Made by a program: the position numbers and the translations under genes. Shown piece by piece: positions 1 to 5,329 of a stretch of 5,329 nt of DNA. Positions within the stretch are counted from its first letter, which is position 1. Each line of letters starts with the position of its first letter. Origin of the DNA: Candidatus Caccousia avistercoris (lineage in GTDB: Bacteria > Bacillota > Clostridia > Oscillospirales > Acutalibacteraceae); contig DVMK01000259.1 of the NCBI GenBank assembly GCA_018715025.1, positions 1-5,329 on the forward strand. Direction: 5' to 3'. The notes below the pieces were generated by a model that did not search any database, was not told the DNA's origin, and saw only the letters and a program-made list of their open reading frames with translations.

Positions 1-42
1 ATCGCCGGATTTTGCAAAGGGTTTTTGACGAAGGAGGAAAAT

Positions 43-423
43 TCAAAGGATATTTTCCCAAAAAGGCAGATCCATTTCCAGAAGCATGGCAAACTGGGTG
101 CGCGCCCGCACGCATTCGGTGGAGTAATCGCTGAACGCCCCATTCTCTGCCAGGGGAAGCAGCGCGGCCAGGGACTGTTCCAGCCCCTCCAGCCGGGAGT
201 GCGGGGTGTACGTGCGCAGCACGCGGCCGTACTCCTCCCACTGGGCGGCCGCCTGTTCCGCCAGCCGCACGGCGGCGGGGCCGTCCTCCGCGCGCCCGGC
301 CTCCTCTGCCTGAAGAAGGGTTTCCTGTATGGCGCCGGAGGCCTGCCTGGTGTACCGGGCCCCGAATATGCACAGCGTCAGGGCGGCCAGCAGCAGGGCC
401 GCCGCGGCCCACAGCCGTTTCAT
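43..423 (-). CDS. DUF4363 family small membrane-anchored protein
   Basis: This is a 126-residue protein of unknown function that resembles the DUF4363 family. It has one N-terminal hydrophobic segment (about residues 4-20) after a Met-Lys-Arg start, so it is probably a membrane anchor or uncleaved signal with the rest outside the cytoplasm. The remainder looks helical and is rich in Ala, Glu and Leu. Family-like features are a W-x-x-Y segment near residues 62-65, a His in TYTPHSRLEGLEQSL (about 71-85) and a C-terminal P-F-W-E-N-I-L end. The start is well supported by AAGGAGG on the minus strand (437-431), 7 bases before the ATG. That ATG overlaps the stop of the upstream DUF421 gene as ATGA (423-420), so the two are very likely translationally coupled. 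DUF421 and DUF4363 genes are often adjacent in Clostridia. The family assignment is by recognition, not by search. Confidence 0.8.
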   Translation of the reverse strand: MKRLWAAAALLLAALTLCIFGARYTRQASGAIQETLLQAEEAGRAEDGPAAVRLAEQAAAQWEEYGRVLRTYTPHSRLEGLEQSLAALLPLAENGAFSDYSTECVRARTQFAMLLEMDLPFWENIL

Positions 424-1097
424 AGGGCATCCTCCTTTTTTATAATGCGGAATTCGCCTTTGGTGTTGGCCGTCATAATGAAAATATCCTTCACAGAGGC
501 GTTTTTGCCCCGCAGCACCCCTTCCAGCCAGGGCCGGCTTTTCCGAATGAGCTGAAGGGAAAAGTCAGAAACCGCGCCGTCGCTTACCACCACCGCCTCA
601 ATCCCGTTGTCGGGCAGGGCTACCCCCAGCATTCCGGCGGTGGGCTGATCCTTTTCCGGCTTGCGGATCACGCTCATCTTTCCGTTTGTCTCCACAATCG
701 CATAGGCCACATCCTCCAGGGCAAACACATCCTTCTGGCGCAGCTCCTCGCTCAAATCCTCGGTTGTCATGCGCAGCCGCCTCAGCTCGCGCTGCATCAC
801 CCTGCCGTCGTTTATCACCACAATCGGCTTCCCGCAGATCATCCGGCGGAAGAAACCGTTTTTCAGCATGAGCACTGAGGTGGCAATTTCGCAGACCACC
901 AGTATGGCGATGGGCAGGATGCCGCTCACCAGCGGCTGGCCGGAATCCTGCATGGGAATGGCCGCAATGTCTGAAATCAGCAGCGTGACCACCAGCTCGC
1001 TTGTCTGCAGCTCGCTGATTTGCCGCTTCCCCATAAGCCGCATTGCCGCCAGAATCAGGGCGTACAGCAGCAGAGTGCGGATGAATGAGATTGTCAT
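420..1097 (-). CDS. DUF421 (YetF-type) membrane protein
   Basis: This is a 225-residue DUF421/YetF-family protein. Two hydrophobic stretches, residues 4-19 and 57-77, plus a weaker one at 33-48, form the N-terminal membrane part. The family hallmark RLMGKRQISELQTSEL (20-35) is followed by LISDIAAIP (40-48). The YetF-like soluble domain follows, with GKPIVVINDGRV (89-100), an ELR-x-KDVF-x-LEDV-x-YA segment (118-133) and VETNGKMSVI (135-144). A C-terminal tail continues to residue 225. A longer reading with an ATG at 1208 exists, but its extra 37 residues lack family character. The ATG at 1097 has GGGAGGG 6 bases upstream (1110-1104) and begins directly before the first membrane segment. Biochemical function is unknown. 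Family members occur in Bacillus spore-linked operons (spoVA2mob), and this gene is divergent from a germinant receptor, so a role in the spore membrane is possible but inferred. Confidence 0.88.
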   Translation of the reverse strand: MTISFIRTLLLYALILAAMRLMGKRQISELQTSELVVTLLISDIAAIPMQDSGQPLVSGILPIAILVVCEIATSVLMLKNGFFRRMICGKPIVVINDGRVMQRELRRLRMTTEDLSEELRQKDVFALEDVAYAIVETNGKMSVIRKPEKDQPTAGMLGVALPDNGIEAVVVSDGAVSDFSLQLIRKSRPWLEGVLRGKNASVKDIFIMTANTKGEFRIIKKEDAL

Positions 1098-1103
1098 CCT
1101 GTT

Positions 1104-1110
1104 CCCTCCC
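1104..1110 (-). promoter_or_regulatory. Ribosome binding site fixing the DUF421 start
   Basis: The minus strand reads GGGAGGG here, followed by AACAGG and then ATG at 1097. It fits the anti-Shine-Dalgarno sequence at a normal distance. It decides the start against the upstream in-frame ATG at 1208, which has no comparable site. Confidence 0.75.
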
Positions 1111-1135
1111 GTCGGGATTGTCTCTGTGAGAGCAA

Positions 1136-1147
1136 AAAGAATTCTTT
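1136..1147. repeat. Perfect 12-base palindrome in the divergent intergenic region
   Basis: AAAGAATTCTTT is a perfect palindrome lying between the two divergent genes, about 40-50 bases upstream of the DUF421 start codon. It could be an operator dyad or a chance AT-rich palindrome. No known regulator site is recognised. In a 150-base stretch, a perfect 12-base palindrome is expected by chance only in a few per cent of cases under equal base use. Confidence 0.3.
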
Positions 1148-1180
1148 CGGTAGGTTTTCCCAAACGCCCGCTTTTATTCT

Positions 1181-1210
1181 GCATAAAAAAATACCAGCCG
1201 GCAAACATTA
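1181..1210 (+). promoter_or_regulatory. Candidate forespore (sigma F/sigma G-type) promoter of the germination operon
   Basis: GCATA (1181-1185) is followed by a 15-base spacer and GCAAACATTA (1201-1210). From memory, the B. subtilis sigma F consensus is GYATA, about 15 bases, then GGnnAnAHTR. This site matches the -35 fully and misses one defined base of the -10. Sigma G uses an overlapping -35 (GHATR) and CATnHTA after about 18 bases. That register is poorer here but not excluded. Germinant-receptor operons are known to be expressed in the forespore, mainly by sigma G. Transcription would start around 1216-1218, which would leave the ATG at 1218 almost leaderless and supports the downstream GTG at 1248. 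Confidence 0.45.
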
Positions 1211-1230
1211 CGGTTGAATGCTTTTGAGAA

Positions 1231-1240
1231 AGAGAGGCGG
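1231..1240 (+). promoter_or_regulatory. Ribosome binding site for the GerA-subunit GTG start
   Basis: AGAGAGGCGG lies 7 bases upstream of GTG 1248 when counted from GGCGG, or 10 bases when counted from AGAGAGG. The alternative ATG at 1218 is preceded by TTACGGTTGA, which has no purine-rich site. Confidence 0.5.
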
Positions 1241-1247
1241 TTCGGCT

Positions 1248-2711
1248 GTGCTGTCGGTTTCCCTGGAAGAAAATTTAACGCGGTTTGAAACAGATTTTGA
1301 CGGAAGCGCGGATTACATTGAGCGCAGGTTCCGGCTTGCGGGCTCAGAGGCGGCCCTTCTCACCCTGGAGGGCATGGTGAACAAGCAGGTGCTGGCCCAA
1401 AGCGTCATGAACCCGCTGATGGACGCCCCCCTGCTGGAGGAAGACCCTGTGAAACGGTTCGACTACCTGCGCGACTGCGTGCTTTCCACGGTGGACCAGA
1501 AGGAGGTGACAGATTACAGCGAGGCCGTGAACTTCCTCATGAACGGCTTCGCCATTTTCCTTTTGGACGGCTGCCTGCGGGCGCTGGCCATCGGTGTGCA
1601 GGGCTTTCAGTTCCGGGGTGTGGGGGATCCGCAGGGCGAGGTGATGCAGCGGGGCTCGCGGGAGGGCTTCGTGGAACCGCTGCAAATCAACCTTTCCATG
1701 ATCCGCCGCCGGCTGAAAACGCCGCAGCTGAAATTTGAAAAACTCATTCTTGGCAAAGAGAGCAACACCAACGTGTGCCTGTGCTACCTGCGCGGCGTCG
1801 TTTCGCCCGAGCTTCTCAGCCGGGTGCGGAACAGCGTCAAGGAGGTAGACCTGGCCACGGTGCTGGCCGCCGGCTATGTAACCCCCTTCCTGCGGAAATC
1901 CGGGAATATCTCCCTGTTTACCACGGTGGGCCTTTCCGAGCGGCCCGACACGGTGTGCGGGAAAATCCAGGAGGGGCGCATTGCCCTGGTGATCGACGGC
2001 ACTCCCAACGTCCTCATCATCCCGCATCTTTTTATAGAGAGCTTCCAGAGCTTCGACGATTATGCCCACAGGCCCTTTTATACCTCCTTCATCCGCCTGT
2101 TGAAGCTGCTCGCCTTTTTTCTCTCCATGCTGCTGCCGGGTTTTTATGTGGCTACCACCACCTTCCACCCAGAGCTCATTCCAGAGCCTCTTCTGCTGAA
2201 AATCATGCAGTCCCAGTCCAGCACCCCCTTTCCCATTATGCTGGAGGCCATCGTCATCCACATTATCTACGAAATTATGCGGGAGGCCGGTCTGCGGGCC
2301 CCGAAGGCGCTCAGCCACGCGGTAAGCATTGTGGGTGCCCTGGTGATCGGGGATACCGCCGTCAGCTCCGGGCTTATCAGCGCCCCTACGCTGATGATCA
2401 TCGCCCTCACCGCCATTTCCTCCTATCTGGTTCCGTCCTTTTATGAGTCTACGGCCCTGTGCCGGCTGATTTTCATTATTGTAGGCGGCACAATGGGCTT
2501 TTGGGGCCTGATGGTGGGGATTTTTCTCATGACGGCCAACATTTGCTCCGAAAGCATTTACGGCGTGCCCTTCAGCGCCCCGGTTTCCCCGTTCCGCGGC
2601 CGGGCCATGCGGGACGTCTTTGTGAGGGCAAGCTGGAAAAAATTCAGCGGCAGGGAAGAACGGGTGCAGAACATGCCGGGCTCCACCGTGGATCAGGCCG
2701 ACCGCCTGTGA
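1248..2711 (+). CDS. gerA: GerA-family spore germination protein, A subunit of a germinant receptor
   Basis: This is the A subunit of a nutrient germinant receptor, expected in the spore inner membrane, where A subunits are thought to form the ion channel. The chosen GTG start gives 487 residues, close to the usual 480-500; an in-frame ATG at 1218 would add 10. Residues 1 to about 280 are a soluble domain opening with SLEENL (5-10). It includes RGSREGFVEPLQINLSMIRR (135-154), matching the family signature for the Gly-Phe-x-Glu and Asn-x-x-x-Ile-Arg-Arg-Arg region, and GRIALVIDGTPNVLIIPH (243-260). The membrane part covers about 283-432, with LLPGFYVA (295-302), TPFPIMLEA (326-334), EIMREAGLR (342-350), SIVGALVIGDTAVSSGLIS (360-378) and TAISSYLVP (388-396). 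A short basic tail follows. It is followed after 20 bases by the B-C fusion gene, which separates it from SpoVAF, the related protein of spoVA operons. The ligand cannot be told from the sequence. Confidence 0.93.
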   Translation: MLSVSLEENLTRFETDFDGSADYIERRFRLAGSEAALLTLEGMVNKQVLAQSVMNPLMDAPLLEEDPVKRFDYLRDCVLSTVDQKEVTDYSEAVNFLMNGFAIFLLDGCLRALAIGVQGFQFRGVGDPQGEVMQRGSREGFVEPLQINLSMIRRRLKTPQLKFEKLILGKESNTNVCLCYLRGVVSPELLSRVRNSVKEVDLATVLAAGYVTPFLRKSGNISLFTTVGLSERPDTVCGKIQEGRIALVIDGTPNVLIIPHLFIESFQSFDDYAHRPFYTSFIRLLKLLAFFLSMLLPGFYVATTTFHPELIPEPLLLKIMQSQSSTPFPIMLEAIVIHIIYEIMREAGLRAPKALSHAVSIVGALVIGDTAVSSGLISAPTLMIIALTAISSYLVPSFYESTALCRLIFIIVGGTMGFWGLMVGIFLMTANICSESIYGVPFSAPVSPFRGRAMRDVFVRASWKKFSGREERVQNMPGSTVDQADRL

Positions 2712-2731
2712 GAACCCTGCCGGGGAAAGGG

Positions 2732-4948
2732 ATGGCTTTGCAACACATGGAAAAAGAAAAATACACCCCCAACACCATAGGCGCCGGGCAGCTGTTTCTG
2801 CTGCTGTTTGCTTCCCGGGCCGTCGTTCTGCTTATGACAAACACAATCCTTTCCGGCGGGGAACGGCTGCAGGAGTACCTGATTTCCTGCGCAGCCGCTT
2901 TTCTGCTTCTTTTTGCGGCGGTTGTGCCCCTCTGGCTTCTGCAGAGAAGGCATCCGGGGGAGGATGTTCTGGAAATCGCCCGGGGGACCCCTCTCTGGTT
3001 CCGGGTGGGAATCAGCCTGCTGTACGGCGCGTACTTTCTGCTTTTCAGTTCCTGCTGCCTTTCCGCCCTTCTCCTGTTCATGGCCAACGTGGCGGAGCCG
3101 AACGCGTCGCTTCCCCTCATGACGGCGGTTCTGGCCCTTGCCGCCGTTTATGCCGGCTGGCGGGGAATTGAAACCATCGCCCGCACCGCGGCCATCGCCG
3201 CGGCGGTGGTGGCAGGCGGGCTTGTGCTCATTCTGCTGCTGCTGGCGCCGAAGGTGGAGTGGGGCTATTTTCTTCCCTTTGCGGAGGACGGCGGGCGGCA
3301 GGCTGCGGTGGGAACCATGCAGCTTTTCGCCCGCAGCGACGGCCTGGCGGCGCTGGCCTTTCTGGCGGCCAGAACGAACGGCCGCGGGCTGAAACGCGGC
3401 TTTCTGTGCTGGAATTCCGCCGTTTTCTTTTTTACGGCCGCCATCCTGGTCGTAAGCATAGGCGCCATGGGCAGCTACCTGGATTTTCAGCTGTTTCCGG
3501 TACACACCGCCGCAACCTATGCGGAAGCGGGCATCATAAAAAGCATGGACGCCGTCTTTGTGGGTATGTGGATTTTCAGTGTGCTGGTAAAGCTTTCCTG
3601 TGATTTGTACCTGTTTTCCTGCTGTGTGCAAAGCGTTGACAGCCGGGTGAAAAAATGGCCCGTGCTGGCCGGGGGTGTTGTGGTAGCGGGTGTTTCCATG
3701 GCTGTCTGCGCCTTCCGGCAGCTGCAGGACTTATTCTTCGGCCTTTCGCTGTTTCTGCCGCTGACGCTGGTTTGCACGGCAGCCGTTCCCCTTGCCTTGC
3801 TGCTGCGGGAACGCTTTCAGAGGAAGCCCGGCCGGGGGAAAAAGGCGGCGGCGCTTCTGCTCTGCTGCGCCCTCCTTCCCTTCGTCTCCGGGTGCCAGAC
3901 ACAAGTTCAGCTGAACGACCGGCTTCTGGTGGAGGGAATAGGCGTGGATTACCAGGAGGGGGAGTACCTGGTAACGCTTCAGTCCGCCAAAACGGCGGAC
4001 GGGGAAGATCGACAGGTGTCCGTGTACCAGATGAGGGGCCCCTCCGTGCTGGAGGCCCTCTCTGTGGTAACAGAGCAGACCGGGAAGCGGCCCATTTACG
4101 GCCACAACCTGATTCTGGTGTTCGGCCGCTCCTGCGCGGAGGACGGGCTGGGCGAAGCGCTGGATTTCTTCACGCGAAACGCCGAGGTTCGGGCCAATGC
4201 GAGGCTTCTGGTGGCAGAGGGGAGGGCGGAGGATGTTCTTACGGCGGAGCGGGAGGGTCAGGTGCTTTCAGCAAGAGGTTTGGAAGAGATTCTGGATTCC
4301 AGCTGGTTCAACACCCACGTGGCAAGCGTCACCCTGGCCGACTTCGCCAACCAAAGCTCCTGCGTGGGGGGAAGCCCGTACCTTCCTGTAGTAAGCGTTT
4401 CGGAAAAAGAAATTGCCGTGGGGGGAACAGCCGTTTTCACGCGGGAGGGCGTTCTGCTGGATACTCTGGACGATTTTGAAACCCGGGGGCTGCTGATGAT
4501 CGCCGGAAAAATGACGAAGGGGTTTGAAACGGTGGAGCTTCCGGGGGGCGTTCGCCTTACGGCGGATTTGCGGAATTTCCGCACAGAGACGCAGGCTTCC
4601 CTTGCGGAGGAGGTTCCCCGGTTTCTGATCAAAATTTCCTGCGAGGCTGACGTCGGTTCGCTGGACGGCGGCCTGGGCAGGACGTACGGAGAAGAATATT
4701 ACGAGAGCATGGAGAGCGCCTTGGAGGAACGGATCAAAAAAGAGGCACAGTCCGCGCTGGACAAGTGCCTCAAAGAAAACAGGGCCGACGTGTTTCAGTT
4801 CTGCCGGCTTCTGCACCGGAAGGAACCGGATTATTGGAAGGCCAACGGCAGCCGCTGGCCAGAACTTGCCGCACAGGCGGAATTTCAGCTGCAGGCGGAG
4901 GTGAAGACGGTGCGGGTAGGCCAGGAGGATACCCCCGGCCCGCAGTAG
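2732..4948 (+). CDS. Fused GerB-type permease and GerC-type germinant receptor protein
   Basis: This single 738-residue frame contains two normally separate germinant-receptor subunits. Residues about 10-360 are a GerB-type protein of the APC-like permease superfamily, the subunit that binds nutrient in B. subtilis GerA. About ten hydrophobic segments lie near 19-36, 50-70, 90-118, 127-141, 151-171, 192-211, 226-246, 270-298, 309-326 and 332-356. A basic linker (359-371) leads into a hydrophobic helix (372-386) ending in the lipobox VSGC, with Cys388 (codon 3893-3895). Residues 389-738 are a full Ger(x)C protein. The N-terminal domain has DRLLVEGIGVDY (396-407), GHNLILVFG (457-465) and FFTRNAEVRAN (479-489). 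The C-terminal domain has AVFTREGVLLDTLDD (567-581), then a helix with LEERIKKEAQSALDKCL (664-680), ADVFQF (685-690) and a WPELAAQAEF segment (709-718). No stop separates the halves, and no ATG or GTG in any frame lies just before the signal-like helix. ATG 2732 follows GGGGAAAGGG; ATG 2747 (733 residues) looks more like a typical GerB start and is a real alternative. Confidence 0.9.
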   Translation: MALQHMEKEKYTPNTIGAGQLFLLLFASRAVVLLMTNTILSGGERLQEYLISCAAAFLLLFAAVVPLWLLQRRHPGEDVLEIARGTPLWFRVGISLLYGAYFLLFSSCCLSALLLFMANVAEPNASLPLMTAVLALAAVYAGWRGIETIARTAAIAAAVVAGGLVLILLLLAPKVEWGYFLPFAEDGGRQAAVGTMQLFARSDGLAALAFLAARTNGRGLKRGFLCWNSAVFFFTAAILVVSIGAMGSYLDFQLFPVHTAATYAEAGIIKSMDAVFVGMWIFSVLVKLSCDLYLFSCCVQSVDSRVKKWPVLAGGVVVAGVSMAVCAFRQLQDLFFGLSLFLPLTLVCTAAVPLALLLRERFQRKPGRGKKAAALLLCCALLPFVSGCQTQVQLNDRLLVEGIGVDYQEGEYLVTLQSAKTADGEDRQVSVYQMRGPSVLEALSVVTEQTGKRPIYGHNLILVFGRSCAEDGLGEALDFFTRNAEVRANARLLVAEGRAEDVLTAEREGQVLSARGLEEILDSSWFNTHVASVTLADFANQSSCVGGSPYLPVVSVSEKEIAVGGTAVFTREGVLLDTLDDFETRGLLMIAGKMTKGFETVELPGGVRLTADLRNFRTETQASLAEEVPRFLIKISCEADVGSLDGGLGRTYGEEYYESMESALEERIKKEAQSALDKCLKENRADVFQFCRLLHRKEPDYWKANGSRWPELAAQAEFQLQAEVKTVRVGQEDTPGPQ
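3842..3895 (+). other. Internal signal-peptide/lipobox segment at the B-C fusion joint
   Basis: Codons for residues 371-388 of the fusion encode Lys-Ala-Ala-Ala, a Leu/Cys/Ala-rich hydrophobic core and the lipobox Val-Ser-Gly-Cys. In stand-alone GerC proteins this is the lipoprotein signal peptide, and the Cys becomes lipidated. Here it lies inside one polypeptide after a ten-helix permease whose C-terminus should be cytoplasmic. It can therefore serve as helix eleven, placing the GerC domain outside the membrane. Whether signal peptidase II cuts it there cannot be seen from sequence. Confidence 0.7.
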
Positions 4949-4950
4949 AC

Positions 4951-5329
4951 TTACCCGTTGGGCTCCTCGTCCTCCTTCCGCCTGGCCAGCTCGCTTAAAA
5001 TCCGTTCTGCGGCGGTGCGCCTGGCCGCCGCTTCAATGGAAAGCTGCGCGGCCAGGCGGGCCAGCTCCTGCTTACCCTGGGGGGCCTTCTCCCGCACCCG
5101 GCCGCACACCTCCTCCAGGGCTTCCCGCTGGCCCTCGCAGAAGCGGCCGTACATCTCTTCTTCTGAACTTTCTTCCAGCAAAGCGTGCATGAGGGCGGAA
5201 ATATCCGGAATGGAGAGCGTGGATTTCAGCATGCAGATCATGGTGAGCATGGCCAAATGCTCGCGGGAATATTTCTTCTTTTCCGGGCGGGGCAGAACCC
5301 CTGCCTTCACATAATTGTTGATCATGCTG
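4951..5329 (-). CDS. DUF1836 family protein, N-terminus cut off by the window edge
   Basis: This is the C-terminal 126 residues or so of a DUF1836-family protein. The frame runs off the right edge. An in-frame ATG at 5325 exists but is unlikely to be the start, because the family has conserved sequence before the visible SMINNYVKAGVL segment. That segment, the KKKYSREHLAML stretch and LSIPDISALMHALL (about residues 37-50 counted from that ATG) resemble a MerR-like winged-helix arrangement, which suggests DNA binding, but the family has no settled function. The tail (from about residue 50) is charged, Ala/Glu/Arg-rich and probably helical, including an ARLAAQLSIEAAARR run. The gene converges on the germination operon, and the two stop codons are 2 bases apart. 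No functional link to germination is shown. Confidence 0.8.
   Translation of the reverse strand, partial: SMINNYVKAGVLPRPEKKKYSREHLAMLTMICMLKSTLSIPDISALMHALLEESSEEEMYGRFCEGQREALEEVCGRVREKAPQGKQELARLAAQLSIEAAARRTAAERILSELARRKEDEEPNG
5018..5058. repeat. 11-base GC-rich inverted repeat inside the DUF1836 gene
   Basis: CGCCTGGCCGC (5018-5028) is perfectly complementary to GCGGCCAGGCG (5048-5058) with a 19-base loop. It lies within coding sequence, 70-110 bases past the stop of the convergent germination operon. There is no T-run on either side, so it is not a typical intrinsic terminator. It could still stabilise or end the rightward transcript. It may also be a by-product of encoding two Ala/Arg-rich helices with GC-rich codons. 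Confidence 0.4.

Noticed and set aside
36..58. Possible terminator for the leftward DUF421-DUF4363 unit: GGAAAAT and ATTTTCC with a 9-base loop
   Set aside because: The stem is 7 base pairs and AT-rich, the loop contains the DUF4363 stop codon, and no T-run follows on the minus strand. It is too weak to call.
25..555. Plus-strand open frame with AAGGAGG at 31-37
   Set aside because: It is antisense to DUF4363 and the end of DUF421, with a Gly/Arg/Pro-rich shadow product. The Shine-Dalgarno-like site is followed by no start codon at a useful distance.
1344..2318. Long open frame on the minus strand opposite the GerA-subunit gene (324 residues)
   Set aside because: Its translation is low-complexity, His/Gln/Gly-rich and matches no family I know. 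It is the mirror of a GC-rich coding frame with clear GerA motifs.
2459..2731. Upstream extension of the fusion frame to an ATG at 2459
   Set aside because: The extra 91 residues overlap the well-defined 3' end of the GerA-subunit gene in another frame and look nothing like GerB. The true start is at 2732 or 2747.
2693..3631. Long open frame on the minus strand opposite the GerB part (312 residues)
   Set aside because: The product is rich in Gln, Lys, Arg and Gly with no domain, and lies antisense to well-recognised membrane helices.
3797..3799. In-frame TTG as an independent start for the GerC half
   Set aside because: No ribosome binding site precedes it, and it would begin within the last GerB membrane helix. 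The purine-rich AGAGGAAG at 3819-3826 has no start codon downstream of it before the signal-like helix.
3655..4479. Plus-strand open frame (274 residues) overlapping the fusion in another frame
   Set aside because: It is Gly/Arg/Ser-rich without domain features and is a frame shadow of the GerB end and GerC start. It matters only as the -1 reading at the joint.

Overview
The window looks like chromosomal DNA of an endospore-forming, fairly GC-rich member of the Firmicutes. The best guess is class Clostridia, perhaps the Oscillospirales. This rests on a spore germinant-receptor operon, a DUF421/DUF4363 membrane gene pair, a DUF1836 gene and strong AGGAGG-type ribosome binding sites. The taxonomic guess is inference, because no rRNA or marker gene is present.

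Layout from left to right: (1) on the minus strand, a two-gene unit transcribed leftward from about 1097 to 43. It encodes a DUF421/YetF-type membrane protein and then, through a 4-base ATGA overlap, a small DUF4363 protein. (2) A divergent intergenic region of about 150 bases (1098-1247). It holds a forespore-type promoter candidate facing right, a perfect 12-base palindrome and the ribosome binding sites of both units. (3) On the plus strand, a germinant-receptor operon: a GerA-family A subunit (1248-2711), then after 20 bases a single reading frame (2732-4948). That frame encodes a complete GerB-type permease continuing without a stop into a complete GerC-type domain. (4) On the minus strand, a DUF1836 gene cut off by the right edge. 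Its stop codon lies only 2 bases from the stop of the germination operon.

In known systems (B. subtilis GerA, GerB and GerK) the A, B and C subunits are separate proteins. They form a receptor in the spore inner membrane that senses nutrients and triggers ion release and germination. Here the same parts are encoded by two frames, with B and C covalently joined. The C domain keeps a signal-peptide-like helix with a lipobox (VSGC), placed where an eleventh membrane helix would be needed to carry the C domain across the membrane. This B-C fusion is the most notable feature of the window. The DUF421 pair next door may also act in spore membranes, because DUF421 genes occur in spore-related operons such as spoVA2mob, but the link here is by neighbourhood only.

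No tRNA, rRNA, CRISPR array, insertion sequence or convincing intrinsic terminator was seen.
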